Positions 27,944 to 37,315 of a DNA stretch of 64,000 nt are shown in pieces. Each line of letters starts with the position of its first letter. Position 1 is the first letter of the stretch. Where the stretch lies: positions 1 to 64,000 of the forward strand of contig NZ_JAUSSG010000005.1 of NCBI RefSeq assembly GCF_030812215.1, read 5' to 3'. This DNA is from Variovorax boronicumulans. Its GTDB lineage: Bacteria; Pseudomonadota; Gammaproteobacteria; Burkholderiales; Burkholderiaceae_C. The notes beneath the pieces are model-generated. The model was not told the origin of the DNA. It made no database searches and saw only the letters and a program-made list of their open reading frames with translations. The position numbers and the translations under genes were made by a program.

Positions 27944-28988
27944 TCCTTCGGCGGGCGTGGCCAGCCGCCGCGGCGGCGCGGGCCCTTCGGACCACAAGGC
28001 GGTGACGGTGGACGGCCACACGATCATGGTGCCGGTCCACACCTCCACCGCCTGGCACTCGCCCTTCACGGCGGAAGCACCCGATGCGCAGGGCATGAGC
28101 CGCGTGATGCGCGGCAGCATCCCGATTGCCAGCATCAGCTTTCCGAAGCAGCCGCGCTTCTACGCGATGCAGACCTTCGACGGCGTGCCCTACTCGCACA
28201 TCGCCACGCTGCACGGCAGCGACGTGCTCGCCACCACGGTGCTGCAGACCTGCATCCGCTACGAAAGCCGCAAGAAGAGCTGCAAGTTCTGCGCGATCGG
28301 CCAGTCGCTCGCGGCCGGCCGCACCATCGCGCGCAAGACGCCCGAGCAGCTCGCCGAAGTGGCACGTGCCGCCGTGCTGCTCGATGGCGTCAAGCACATG
28401 GTGATGACCACCGGCACGCCCAATGCCACCGACCGCGGCGCGGCCGTGCTCTGCGAGAGCGCCTTCGCGATCAAGGCCGCGGTCGACATCCCGATCCAGG
28501 GCCAGTGCGAGCCGCCCGACGACGACCAGTGGTTCCACCGCATGAAGGCCGCGGGCATCGACACCCTGGGCATGCACCTCGAAGTGGTCACGCCCGAGGT
28601 GCGCGAACGCCTCATGCCGGGCAAGGCGAGCGTGCCCGTCTCGCGCTACATGAGCGCCTTCGAGGCGGCCGTGGGCGTGTTCGGGCGCGGGCAGGTCAGC
28701 ACCTACATCCTGGCGGGCCTGGGCGACACGCGCGAAGCGATCCTCGAGACCTGCGACCAGTTGCTCGCGCGCGGCGTGTACCCCTTCGTCGTGCCGTTCG
28801 TGCCGATCAGCGGCACGCCGCTCGAAGACCATCCCGCGCCCTCGCCCGAGTTCATGAAGTCGCTGCTCGCACCGCTCGGCGAACGCGTGGTGGCTGCGGG
28901 CCTGCGCTCGGCCGACATCAAGGCGGGCTGCGGCAAGTGCGGCGCGTGCTCGTCGCTCTCCATCTACGAAAAAGAAAGCGAAAGCTGA
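27864..28988 (+). CDS. nitD: Nit1C radical SAM protein (MSMEG_0568 family)
   Basis: 374 residues as called from ATG 27864; a second in-frame ATG at 27906 ([14 protein letters not shown]) matches the family start better. Either choice overlaps nitC, by 80 or 38 bp. The cluster-binding cysteines are C130, C140 and C143, a CX9CX2C spacing instead of the common CX3CX2C. A C-terminal [11 protein letters not shown] may bind another cluster. Chemistry unknown; expected to be oxygen sensitive and SAM dependent. Confidence 0.9.
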   Translation: MTTTTTTQQDSRQLMTELQSFGLRLVDPSAGVASRRGGAGPSDHKAVTVDGHTIMVPVHTSTAWHSPFTAEAPDAQGMSRVMRGSIPIASISFPKQPRFYAMQTFDGVPYSHIATLHGSDVLATTVLQTCIRYESRKKSCKFCAIGQSLAAGRTIARKTPEQLAEVARAAVLLDGVKHMVMTTGTPNATDRGAAVLCESAFAIKAAVDIPIQGQCEPPDDDQWFHRMKAAGIDTLGMHLEVVTPEVRERLMPGKASVPVSRYMSAFEAAVGVFGRGQVSTYILAGLGDTREAILETCDQLLARGVYPFVVPFVPISGTPLEDHPAPSPEFMKSLLAPLGERVVAAGLRSADIKAGCGKCGACSSLSIYEKESES

Positions 28989-28990
28989 CC

Positions 28991-29551
28991 ATGCTGTGCA
29001 TCGACGACCCGAGCGAACTCGACCTGCACTACGCGCCCGTCGAGTACCTGGTGCGCGAGGCCGCGCAGCAGTGGGAGCGCGACGAGGCGATGGCGCTGCG
29101 CCGCGCGGTGTTCTGCATCGAGCAGGGAATCTTCACGCGCGACGACCGCGATGCGACGGACGACCGCTCGCAACTGTTGGTCGCGATGTCGTGCAACGGC
29201 GGCATGCCCGAGCAGGTGGTGGGCACGGTGCGCATCCATCGCGGCGAAACGGAGGGCGAATGGTGGGGCTCGCGCCTTGCCGTGCACCCCGCATTCCGCA
29301 GCCAGGGCCACCTGGGCGTGACGCTGATCCGGCTGGCCGTATCGCGCGCCAACGCGCAGGGCTGCGAGGCCTTCTTCGCGCAGGTGCAGATGCAGAACGT
29401 GCCGCTGTTCCGCAAGCTCGGCTGGCAACTGCTCGAAGAGACCACCGTGCATGGCCGGCCGCATGCGCGCATGCAGGCCGACCTTGGCTGGTACCCGCCC
29501 TGCCACGACCCGGTGAGCGGCTTCGTCACGCGCGCGAAGGTGCTGGCATGA
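28991..29551 (+). CDS. nitE: Nit1C GNAT-like acetyltransferase (MSMEG_0567 family)
   Basis: 186 residues, starting 3 bases after the nitD stop. The GNAT fold shows VGTVRIHRGETEGEWWGSRL, LAVHPAFRSQGHLGVTLIRL (acetyl-CoA binding loop RSQGHLG, motif A) and NVPLFRKLGWQLLEE. Substrate unknown. Its stop overlaps the nitF ATG. Confidence 0.88.
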   Translation: MLCIDDPSELDLHYAPVEYLVREAAQQWERDEAMALRRAVFCIEQGIFTRDDRDATDDRSQLLVAMSCNGGMPEQVVGTVRIHRGETEGEWWGSRLAVHPAFRSQGHLGVTLIRLAVSRANAQGCEAFFAQVQMQNVPLFRKLGWQLLEETTVHGRPHARMQADLGWYPPCHDPVSGFVTRAKVLA

Positions 29552-30567
29552 CGAGCAGCAACGTGCACGAGATCGCCGAGGCCCTGCGCGCCACGCGCGG
29601 CTTTGCCCACAAGCGCGACATCAGCGATGTGGTGTCGGCGCTCGGCCGGTCGCTGCCCGGCGGACATGCCGCACTCGCGCAGGCGGTGCCCATCGGCGAC
29701 GACTGCGCCGCGATTCCCGATGGCCACGGCGGCTATCTGCTGTTCGCCATCGAGGGGCTGGTCGAAGACTTCATCGTGCGCATGCCCTGGTTCGCGGGCT
29801 ACTGCGGCGTGATGGTCAACGTGAGCGACATCTATGCGATGGGCGGGCGTCCCACCGCCGTGGTCGATGCGCTGTGGAGCACCGGCATGAACCCGGCGGA
29901 CGACGTGCTGCGCGGACTCGCGGAGGCGGCCGTGCGCTATGGCGTGCCCATCGTCGGTGGCCACAGCAACAACCGCAGCGAGCGCCCGCAACTCGCGGTC
30001 GCGATCCTCGGCCATGCACGCAAGCTGCTCACGAGCTTCGATGCGAAGCCCGGCGACCTGCTGGTGATGGCGGCCGATCTTCGCGGCGCATACGAGGAGC
30101 CTTTTCCCTACTGGAACGCATCGACCGCCGCACCGGCCGCGCGGCTGCGAGCGGACCTCGAAGTGCTGCCCGCGCTCGCCGAGGACGGCCTCTGCTGCGC
30201 AGGGAAGGACATCAGCATGGCCGGCGCAGTCGGCACGGCCATGATGCTGCTGGAGTGCTCGGGCGTGGGCGCGCGCATCGACATCGATGCGCTGCCGCGT
30301 CCGGACACAGCGCCGCTGATGCGCTGGCTCTCGTCCTTCCCGAGCTATGGCTTCATGCTCAGCGTGAAGCCCGCGCAGGTGGCGCAGGTGCTGAGCCGTT
30401 TCGCCGCGCGCGATATCGCCTGCGCGGTGGTCGGCGAAGTCGATGCGACGCGGCAGGTGCGGCTGCGCGCGAGCGGCGAGGAAGCCCTGCTGTGGGACTT
30501 CGGCAGCGACGCCTTCATCCAGCCGCCTCCGCAGCAACAGCAGCAGGAGGCCCTCGCATGCCCGTGA
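29548..30567 (+). CDS. nitF: Nit1C AIR-synthase-related protein (sll0787 family)
   Basis: 339 residues related to the PurM/SelD/HypE ATP-binding superfamily. IGDDCAAIPDGHGGYLLFAI carries the metal/ATP-binding aspartates, VNVSDIYAMGGRPTAVVDAL the second conserved block and IVGGHSNNRSERPQLAVAIL the glycine-rich loop. Likely activates an amide or carboxylate with ATP. The C-terminal QQQQQE tail is short low-complexity sequence. ATGA overlap with nitE and 10-bp overlap with nitG. Confidence 0.88.
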   Translation: MTSSNVHEIAEALRATRGFAHKRDISDVVSALGRSLPGGHAALAQAVPIGDDCAAIPDGHGGYLLFAIEGLVEDFIVRMPWFAGYCGVMVNVSDIYAMGGRPTAVVDALWSTGMNPADDVLRGLAEAAVRYGVPIVGGHSNNRSERPQLAVAILGHARKLLTSFDAKPGDLLVMAADLRGAYEEPFPYWNASTAAPAARLRADLEVLPALAEDGLCCAGKDISMAGAVGTAMMLLECSGVGARIDIDALPRPDTAPLMRWLSSFPSYGFMLSVKPAQVAQVLSRFAARDIACAVVGEVDATRQVRLRASGEEALLWDFGSDAFIQPPPQQQQQEALACP

Positions 30568-30842
30568 TGCACTTCCACGTGCGCTGGCCCGATGCCAGCG
30601 AGACGCGCTGCTACTCGCCTTCCTCCGTGGTGCAGGAGTTCTTCGTGCCCGGCGAACGCTACGCCCTCGAAGAATTCCTGCAACGCACCCGCCAGGCCTT
30701 GGGCATCGCCTCCGAGCGCGTGCGCGCCAGGTACGGCTTCGCGTGTTCGCAGGCCATGGACCAGCTCGCCGAGATCGAGCGCATCGCCTCCCGCTTCACC
30801 GGCATCGCCGACGCCGAGGTCACCGTCGTCGACGTCGATTGA
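30558..30842 (+). CDS. nitG: Nit1C small protein (MSMEG_0570 family)
   Basis: 94 residues. Family features MHFHVRWPDASETRCYSPSS, VVQEFFVPGERYALEEFLQR and the C-terminal TGIADAEVTVVDVD are present. No known domain. It overlaps nitF by 10 bp and sits 35 bp before nitH. Confidence 0.85.
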   Translation: MPVMHFHVRWPDASETRCYSPSSVVQEFFVPGERYALEEFLQRTRQALGIASERVRARYGFACSQAMDQLAEIERIASRFTGIADAEVTVVDVD

Positions 30843-30877
30843 CGCCATTCACATCCAGAGAGAAGAAAGAAGACCCC

Positions 30878-32194
30878 ATGTCCTATCCCTACGGCGGACG
30901 CAGCCACTACAGCGTCGTCATCGTCGGCGGCGGCCAGGCCGGCCTGTCGCTGAGCCACTGCCTGCAGCAGCGCGGCATCGACCACCTGGTGATCGAGAAG
31001 CGCAGCCTCGTGCACAGCTGGCGCACCCAGCGCTGGGATTCGTTCTGCCTCGTCACGCCCAACTGGCAGTGCCAGCTGCCGGGCTGGGGTTACCTCGGCA
31101 GCGATCCGCACGGCTTCATGGTCAAGGACCAGATCAACGACTGGCTCGCCGGCTTCGTCGCGCACGTAAAGGCGCCGGCCATCGAGGGCGTCACCGTCGA
31201 ACGCGTCTCGCGCGTGCCAGGCACGGGCGAACGCGACCGCTTCATGGTGCAGACCGACACCGGCCTCTACACCGCCGACCAGGTCGTCGTCGCCTCGGGT
31301 GGCTACCACCGCCCGATCGTGCCGCGCCTGGCGGAGAAGCTGCCGGCCAGCGTCGCGCAGTACCACTCGGCGCAATACCGCAACCCGGCGCAGTTGCCCG
31401 AAGGCGCGGTGCTGGTGGTGGGCTGCGGCCAGTCGGGCGCGCAGATCGCCGAAGACCTGCACCTGGCCGGCCGCAAGGTCCACCTGGCCACCGGCAACGC
31501 GCCGCGCTGCGCGCGCTTCTACCGCGGCCGCGAGGTGGTCGACTGGCTTGCCGACATGAAGTACTACGACATGCCCGTCACCGAGCACCCGCTGCGCGAA
31601 GGCGTGCGCGACAACACCAACCATTACGTGACCGGCCGCGACGGCGGGCGCGACATCGACCTGCGCCGCTTCGCGCTCGAAGGCATGGAACTCTATGGCC
31701 TGCTCGAAGGCTTCGACAGCGGCAGCTTCGAGCTGCAGCCCAACCTGCGCGACAACCTCGACAGCGCCGACGCCACCTACAACCGCATCAACGCATCGAT
31801 CGACAAGTTCATCGCCGCGCAGGGCATCGAGGCGCCGCCGCCTTCGGTCTACACGCCCGTTTGGGAGCCGGCGCAAGAACGCACGCGGCTCGACCTCGCG
31901 GCGGCGGGCATCACGAGCGTGGTCTGGTGCATCGGCTTCTCGCCCGACTTCGCCTGGGTGGATGCACCGGTCTTCAACGGCCGCGGTGCGCCGGTTCACC
32001 AGCGCGGCGTGACCAACGAGCCAGGCCTGTATTTCCTCGGCCTGCCGTGGCTGCACACCTGGGGATCGGGCCGCTTCTCGGGCGTTGCGCGCGATGCGGA
32101 GTTTCTCGCCGAGGCGATCGAATGCAGAAAGGCGGCGTCGCGCGGCGAGGCGGTGGAGGCATCGCCGTCGCCTCCCGCACTGCGCGCCGCCTAG
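30878..32194 (+). CDS. nitH: Nit1C flavin-dependent oxidoreductase (MSMEG_0569 family)
   Basis: 438 residues with two dinucleotide-binding motifs, FAD at VGGGQAG (about 16-22) and NAD(P)H at VGCGQSG (about 181-187), in the layout of flavin monooxygenases. [15 protein letters not shown] and [19 protein letters not shown] near the C terminus are typical of the group. Completes the cluster, likely oxidising the compound processed by NitC-NitF. Ends one base before the convergent regulator gene, with no terminator between. Confidence 0.9.
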   Translation: MSYPYGGRSHYSVVIVGGGQAGLSLSHCLQQRGIDHLVIEKRSLVHSWRTQRWDSFCLVTPNWQCQLPGWGYLGSDPHGFMVKDQINDWLAGFVAHVKAPAIEGVTVERVSRVPGTGERDRFMVQTDTGLYTADQVVVASGGYHRPIVPRLAEKLPASVAQYHSAQYRNPAQLPEGAVLVVGCGQSGAQIAEDLHLAGRKVHLATGNAPRCARFYRGREVVDWLADMKYYDMPVTEHPLREGVRDNTNHYVTGRDGGRDIDLRRFALEGMELYGLLEGFDSGSFELQPNLRDNLDSADATYNRINASIDKFIAAQGIEAPPPSVYTPVWEPAQERTRLDLAAAGITSVVWCIGFSPDFAWVDAPVFNGRGAPVHQRGVTNEPGLYFLGLPWLHTWGSGRFSGVARDAEFLAEAIECRKAASRGEAVEASPSPPALRAA

Positions 32195-32195
32195 G

Positions 32196-32888
32196 TCAGG
32201 CCTGCTGCGCCTCAGTCAAAGCCTGCGCAGCCACCACAGCCTCCGTCCGGTTGCGCACATTCAGCGCCCGGAAGATCGCGGCCAGGTGGATCTTCACCGT
32301 GCCCTCGCTGATGCCGAGGCTGCGCCCGATCAGCTTGTTCGGTTTGCCTTGCGAGAGCAGCTGCAGCACCTCGACCTGCCGCTCGGTCAGCACACTGCGC
32401 AGGTGTTCGAGCGTCTGGCCCGCGCCACCGCCGCCGCGCGTGAGCACCTCGGTGCCGCCGCCCGGTGGCGCCACGCCGGCCACGATGCCCGGCGGCAGCG
32501 CCGTGAGCATCATCGGCGGCACATACACGCCGCCCGCCAGCACCAGGCGCACGGCCGAGAGCATGACTTCCGGTGAGTAAGCTTTTGGAATGAATCCAAG
32601 CACGCCGCGTTCGAGCGCGCTGCGCATGATGGCCGGGTCTTCGTAGCCCGACAGCACGATCACCGGCACGGCCGGATGGCGGCGCCGGATTTCGTCGATG
32701 TGGGCCTGGCCGTCCGCGCCGGGCATGTTGAGATCGATCAGGGCCAGGTCGAGGTCGTCGTTCGCGCCTGCAAGCAATTCGTCGACGCTCATCGCCAGGA
32801 CGAATTCGATGCCGGGCTCGAGCTCCGACAACTTGGCTTTGACCGCCTCGATGACGAGCCGGTGGTCGTCGGCGATCAGGATTTTCAT
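32196..32888 (-). CDS. NarL/FixJ-type response regulator
   Basis: 230 residues. Receiver domain with D52 (LALIDLNMPGADG) and a C-terminal LuxR-type helix-turn-helix (LTERQVEVLQLLSQGKPNKL, SLGISEGTVKIHLAAIF). The 35-residue linker contains a GGGTEVLTRGGGGAG run. No partner kinase lies next to it. It is convergent with nitH and divergent from the type VI gene tssL, so it could regulate either; the divergent position favours the secretion locus. Confidence 0.93.
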   Translation of the reverse strand: MKILIADDHRLVIEAVKAKLSELEPGIEFVLAMSVDELLAGANDDLDLALIDLNMPGADGQAHIDEIRRRHPAVPVIVLSGYEDPAIMRSALERGVLGFIPKAYSPEVMLSAVRLVLAGGVYVPPMMLTALPPGIVAGVAPPGGGTEVLTRGGGGAGQTLEHLRSVLTERQVEVLQLLSQGKPNKLIGRSLGISEGTVKIHLAAIFRALNVRNRTEAVVAAQALTEAQQA

Positions 32889-33131
32889 GGCTTGGTTCCG
32901 TTGTTCCAGCTGCGTGGAAGTCAGCGATTGCCGAAGATAACGGCGATTGCCCCGCGCAGCAAGGCCGCCCGGCCCCACCAACGGCATAGACCCCAAGCGG
33001 TATGGCGCCCGCCGGGACCCCTTTGGAAGAATGAACTTCCACTCGAAGGAACCGGGGACATGGGCATGTGCCATCGATGCAGACGCCGGTGCAAGGCATC
33101 CTTCGCAATGCAACATTGAGCGGGCACCTCC

Positions 33132-34457
33132 ATGCCCCGGCTGCTCGACTGTTTCTCCCCCTTCATCTCGTTCGGCCTCGCGCTGGACGCTTCCCTCGCG
33201 GCCGGGCGGCCCGCACTTTCGCATGACGCAGCGCAGCAACAGGCGCGCCGCCTGCTCGATGCGGCACGCGCGCAGGCCGAGGCATCCGGCACACCGGCGG
33301 CGCAGGTCGAATCCGCCGTGTTCGCCATGGTGGCCTGGATCGACGAGATCCTCGCGCGGCATCCCGGCGCAGAGGCCGGCGCCGCGCCGCTGCAGGTGCA
33401 GCTCTTCAATTCCAACAACGCGCACAGCGAGTTCTTCCATCACCTCTCGGCGCTGACCACGCAGGACGACGAGGTGCGCGAGGTCTACTGGCACGCGCTC
33501 GCGCACGGCTTCAAGGGCCAGTACTACTTCGAGGACGGCGACCACGGCGAGCTGGGCAAGCTCAAGGACCTGCACGGGCGCCAGCTGCGCCTGCGGCCGT
33601 TGCCGCTCGGCAGCCTCGCGCAGGACCGCATCACGCCGCAGCCCTATGGCGTTGCCGATCCGCGCGGCCCCAACGACACGCAACGGCGCGACCGCGCACT
33701 GCTGCGCGCGAGTGCGGCGCTAGCCCTGTTGCTGCCCCTCGTTTACCTGCTGTGGCTCATGACCTCCGGACCCGCGACGACGCAGACCGCATTGACCCAG
33801 CGGATCGACGAGCACCTGCAGAGCTATGCCTGCGCCGATCTCTCGGCCTCGGTCGGCAAGGACGGCCACACGCAGGTGAGCGGCTTCGTCTCGCTGCCCG
33901 AGGACTTGCCGCGCGTGGCGCGCGAAGTGAGCGCCATGCCGGGCGTGACCTCGCCGCGCTTCGACGTGGGCCTGCGCGTATGGCCGCACTGCGAGGTGTT
34001 CGCCATCCTGAAGCCCTACCAGGCGCGCAACAAGGAAAAGCACCACGGACTGAAAGTGGAAGCGCCCACGGCCCGCAACCAGCAGCTGCGCGAAGGCGAC
34101 AACGTGCGCGTGCAGGTGGTGGCGCCGCGGCACGACAGCTACATCTGGGTCGACTACTACACCGCCGACGGCGCGGTCATGCACCTCAATGCCGGGCAGG
34201 CGCCCACGCCGCTGCATGCCGGCGCCACGCTGGAGCTGGGCCGCGACATCCCCTCGAGCTGGCTCGTGAGCCCGCCGTTCGGCAGCGTCCTGATCACGGT
34301 GCTCTCGGGCCCGATGCCGTTCACCGAGACCTCGGACCGCCCGCCGTTCGAGCTCGCCTCGGCCTACCTGCTGCGGCTGCGCGAAGCGCTCGCGGCCAGC
34401 AAGAACAGCGAGCGCCTCATCGCCGATTTCGTGTTCCTCGAAACGATCTCGCGATGA
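33132..34457 (+). CDS. tssL: Type VI membrane-complex protein TssL with periplasmic extension
   Basis: 441 residues. Residues 1-190 are the cytoplasmic DotU/IcmH helical domain (VFAMVAWIDEILA, LFNSNNAHSEFFHHL, GFKGQYYFEDG), followed by one transmembrane helix at 194-211 in the C-terminal position expected for TssL. The further 230 residues are periplasmic and include a BON-like stretch and a DUF4384-like beta domain (DSYIWVDYYTADGAVMHLNA, SSWLVSPPFGSVLITVLSG). Most TssL proteins stop soon after the helix or carry an OmpA domain, so this tail is unusual. Coupled to the next gene by ATGA. Confidence 0.92.
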   Translation: MPRLLDCFSPFISFGLALDASLAAGRPALSHDAAQQQARRLLDAARAQAEASGTPAAQVESAVFAMVAWIDEILARHPGAEAGAAPLQVQLFNSNNAHSEFFHHLSALTTQDDEVREVYWHALAHGFKGQYYFEDGDHGELGKLKDLHGRQLRLRPLPLGSLAQDRITPQPYGVADPRGPNDTQRRDRALLRASAALALLLPLVYLLWLMTSGPATTQTALTQRIDEHLQSYACADLSASVGKDGHTQVSGFVSLPEDLPRVAREVSAMPGVTSPRFDVGLRVWPHCEVFAILKPYQARNKEKHHGLKVEAPTARNQQLREGDNVRVQVVAPRHDSYIWVDYYTADGAVMHLNAGQAPTPLHAGATLELGRDIPSSWLVSPPFGSVLITVLSGPMPFTETSDRPPFELASAYLLRLREALAASKNSERLIADFVFLETISR

Positions 34458-35596
34458 CCACGCTCCTCTCCTCGCCCACGCACTTCTTCTGGATGCTGCT
34501 CGCGCTGTGCCTGCTGGGCTTCGGGCTGCTGTACACGATGGTGCACGACGCGGGCCGCGGCGCGCGGCGGCGCGCCTTGCTGCGGCGCATCGAGACGCTC
34601 GATGCGCCGGCGGAAGAGACGGCCGTCGAGGCGCTGCGCGAATCGATGGCGCAGGCGCGCCAGGCGCTGCGACAGCAGGCGCCGCGGCCCGCGCGGTCGC
34701 CGCATGCCCCGGCTGCGCCCGTGCCGTGGTTCCTGTTCATGGGCGATGCGGCGGCCGACCTGCCGGGGCTGCTGGCCACCGCGCAGGGCAAGCGCCTCGC
34801 GCGGCCCGGCAGCGACGACGCCGACGACGAGGCCTGCTGGCGCTGGTGGCTGACCGGCGCGCTGGCCGCCATCGAGGTGCCGCCCACGGCCGTCGGCGAA
34901 GCCGCCGGCGCGCCACGCACGCGCGGCCTGTGGCTGCAAGCGCTGCTGGCGCTCGCCGAGCGGCGCGACCGCCTGCCGCTCAACGGCGTGGTCGCGTGCT
35001 TCTCCGCGAGCGAGTTGCTGCAGGCCGATGCCGACAGCCTGCGCCCCCTTGCCGCGAAGATCCGCCGGCTGCTCGACGAAGCGGGCGACACCCTGCGCCT
35101 GCAGTTGCCCGCATACCTCGTCGTCACCGGCCTCGAGCACCTGACCGGCTACGCCACGCTGCGCGGTGCGCTGCCGCCCGAGGTGCTGGCGCAGGCGCTG
35201 GGCCATCGCGTGCCGGACCCGTTCGCCGCGCCCAGCGCACCGGCCGGCGATCGGCTCGATGCGCTGTTCGACCCGATCGCCGCCCAACTGCAGAGCCTGC
35301 GCATGGCGCTGCTGCGCGAGCAGCACGGGGCCGCGGCGCGGCTCTCGATCCATGGGTTCGTGGAAGCGGTGCAGGGGCTACAGCCCGCCTTGCGCGAGGT
35401 GGCGGAGGTCTTGTTCGAGAGCCACGGCAAGGGCTCGCGCGCGCCGCGCTGGCGCGGCCTCTACTTCACGGCCGCCGCGTCGGATGCGAGCGGCGGGGCC
35501 TTCGTGACGGATCTGTTCGAGCGCTTTCTTCCCGCAGACCAACCGCTCGTGCGACCGGGACGCCCGTCGTCGAACACAACGGCGGGTGCGCCATGA
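34454..35596 (+). CDS. Short TssM/IcmF-like membrane protein
   Basis: 380 residues with one N-terminal transmembrane helix (about 10-30, FFWMLLALCLLGFGLLYTMV) and a cytoplasmic part resembling the ImcF-related N-terminal region of TssM (PWFLFMGDAAADLPGLLA, WLQALLALAERRDRLPLNGV, YLVVTGLEHLTGY). A normal TssM has about 1100-1300 residues with three helices and a periplasmic domain, all absent here. The stop is clean with no TssM sequence downstream, so this is a distinct short paralogue or a shortened TssM. Coupled to tssL. Confidence 0.75.
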   Translation: MTTLLSSPTHFFWMLLALCLLGFGLLYTMVHDAGRGARRRALLRRIETLDAPAEETAVEALRESMAQARQALRQQAPRPARSPHAPAAPVPWFLFMGDAAADLPGLLATAQGKRLARPGSDDADDEACWRWWLTGALAAIEVPPTAVGEAAGAPRTRGLWLQALLALAERRDRLPLNGVVACFSASELLQADADSLRPLAAKIRRLLDEAGDTLRLQLPAYLVVTGLEHLTGYATLRGALPPEVLAQALGHRVPDPFAAPSAPAGDRLDALFDPIAAQLQSLRMALLREQHGAAARLSIHGFVEAVQGLQPALREVAEVLFESHGKGSRAPRWRGLYFTAAASDASGGAFVTDLFERFLPADQPLVRPGRPSSNTTAGAP

Positions 35597-35613
35597 AGAA
35601 CGGCGCGCCGACG

Positions 35614-36135
35614 TTACTTGCCGTCGATGCGAATCTGGCGTGCGCCGAAGTTGACGGTCAGAACTTGCGCCTGGCCCGGCGTCACCGGACGCACTTCGCG
35701 CCAGCGCGCGCGGTCGAGATCGCGAAACGCCGCCATCACGGCAATCGCCTTCACATCGGCCGGCAGCGTGAGGTCGAGCTTCTTGCTCTCGCCGGGGCGC
35801 AGCAGCATCTCTTCGCGCTGCACGAGCTCGGCGCCGAGCGTGGCCTGGTCTTTCTCGAACAGCGAGAAGAAGTCGGCGCCCTCGAAGGGACCGGGCGACT
35901 TGAGCGCATACACGCGCACCGTGAGCGGCGATGCGCGGCCTCGCGCATCGGGGTTGGCATCGGCGCCGGCCACGAGCGTGAGGCTCACCGGCGTGACCAC
36001 CGGCTTGCTCGCGCAGCCCGCGAGACCGAGGCCCACGAGTCCCGCAATTGCGAGCCCGAGACCCGCCACACGGCGCCGCGATGCCGCAGCGAAGAAGCCT
36101 TCATAGGACGAATGGTGTGTACCCAGCGTGCGCAT
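35614..36135 (-). CDS. tssJ: Type VI outer-membrane lipoprotein TssJ
   Basis: 173 residues from ATG 36135 with GAAGGGA upstream. Lipoprotein signal ending in LGLAG-C (lipobox), then the transthyretin-like beta-sandwich of TssJ: PVSLTLVAGADANPDARGRA, PLTVRVYALKSPGPFEGADF, LRPGESKKLDLTLPADVKAI, FRDLDRARWREVRPVTPGQA. It anchors the TssJLM complex at the outer membrane. It lies alone on the minus strand, convergent with the short TssM-like gene (17-bp gap) and divergent from tssA (71 bp). Confidence 0.92.
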   Translation of the reverse strand: MRTLGTHHSSYEGFFAAASRRRVAGLGLAIAGLVGLGLAGCASKPVVTPVSLTLVAGADANPDARGRASPLTVRVYALKSPGPFEGADFFSLFEKDQATLGAELVQREEMLLRPGESKKLDLTLPADVKAIAVMAAFRDLDRARWREVRPVTPGQAQVLTVNFGARQIRIDGK

Positions 36136-36206
36136 GCTATTCCCTTCGTTGCATTGACCGGTCCTGACGCATCTTTGATTATCACCAGCGAACTCGAACA
36201 GGCAAC

Positions 36207-37235
36207 ATGCTGACTCACGAACTTGTCGAAGCACTGCTCACGCCCATCGGCGAGGCATCGCCATGCGGGGACGACCTGGAGTACGACGCGGACTTCACCG
36301 CGCTCACCACGTCCGCGCAAGGCAAGCCCGAACAACAGTTCGGCGACACCGTCATCCCGGCGGTGGAGCCGGAGTGGCGCCAGGTGGCCGAGCAGTCCGA
36401 TGCGCTCCTGCGCAGGAGCAAGGACGTGCGCCCCGCGGTGCTGCTGCTGCGCGCATCGACGCGCCTGCAGGGCATCACCGGCTTCGTCGCCGGGCTCGAT
36501 CTGCTCACCGGCCTGCTCGACCGTTTCTGGGAAGGCATACATCCAAAGCTCGATGCCGACGACGACAACGACCCGACCATGCGCCTGAACGCGCTGGCAC
36601 CGCTGGGCGACGAGACGATGGTGCTGCGCGACCTGTACGACGCGCAGGTGGGCGTGGCGCCGGGCGTGGGCGCGATCCGCGTGCGCGACATCGCGGTGGC
36701 CAACAACGCATTGAACGCGGTGGGTGGCGACGCCACCTATTCGCCGGCGCAGATCCAGGGCGGTCTCGAAGCGCTGCACGCCGAGCGGCCCGAACTGATC
36801 CAGGCGGCCATCAGCGTGCCCGGCCTGGTCGAGAAGCTGCAGGCCCTGCTGGTGGAACGCACCGGCCGCGCCGACGTGATCGACCTGGCGCCGCTGCGCG
36901 CCATCGGCCGCATGCTGCAGAAGGCCTGCAGCGCCGCCATCGGCGCGCCCGATGAAGCCGAGGCCGAAGGCGTGGAAGGCGACGGCGCAGAAGCCGGCGG
37001 CGCGCCACGCGCTGCCGCCGCGCGCGGCGAGATCCAGAGCCGCCAGGACGCACTGCAGACGCTGGACCGCGTGATCCGCTTTCTCGAACAGACTGAGCCC
37101 GGCAACCCCGCGCCGCTCCTGATCGACCGCGCCAAGAAGCTCATCGGCGTGAGCTTTCTCGAAATCATGGCCAACCTCGCGCCCGGCGCGCTGGACACGA
37201 TCGAGACCGTGACCGGCAAGCGTTCGTCCGAGTAG
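36207..37235 (+). CDS. tssA: Type VI protein TssA (ImpA-type)
   Basis: 342 residues with the ImpA N-terminal domain (LLTPIGEASPCGDDLEYDAD, LRASTRLQGITGFVAGLDLL, FWEGIHPKLDADDDNDPTMR) and a C-terminal helical segment (TLDRVIRFLEQTEPGNPAPL) typical of TssA that caps sheath polymerisation. Starts a plus-strand unit tssA-tssB-tssC-hcp. Confidence 0.93.
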   Translation: MLTHELVEALLTPIGEASPCGDDLEYDADFTALTTSAQGKPEQQFGDTVIPAVEPEWRQVAEQSDALLRRSKDVRPAVLLLRASTRLQGITGFVAGLDLLTGLLDRFWEGIHPKLDADDDNDPTMRLNALAPLGDETMVLRDLYDAQVGVAPGVGAIRVRDIAVANNALNAVGGDATYSPAQIQGGLEALHAERPELIQAAISVPGLVEKLQALLVERTGRADVIDLAPLRAIGRMLQKACSAAIGAPDEAEAEGVEGDGAEAGGAPRAAAARGEIQSRQDALQTLDRVIRFLEQTEPGNPAPLLIDRAKKLIGVSFLEIMANLAPGALDTIETVTGKRSSE

Positions 37236-37315
37236 CGGCCACCGCCTTCCCCCTCTTTCCTTTCTTTTTTCCTGTTGATCGAACCGCCCCATTTACCCCC
37301 GCAAGGAGCATCGCC

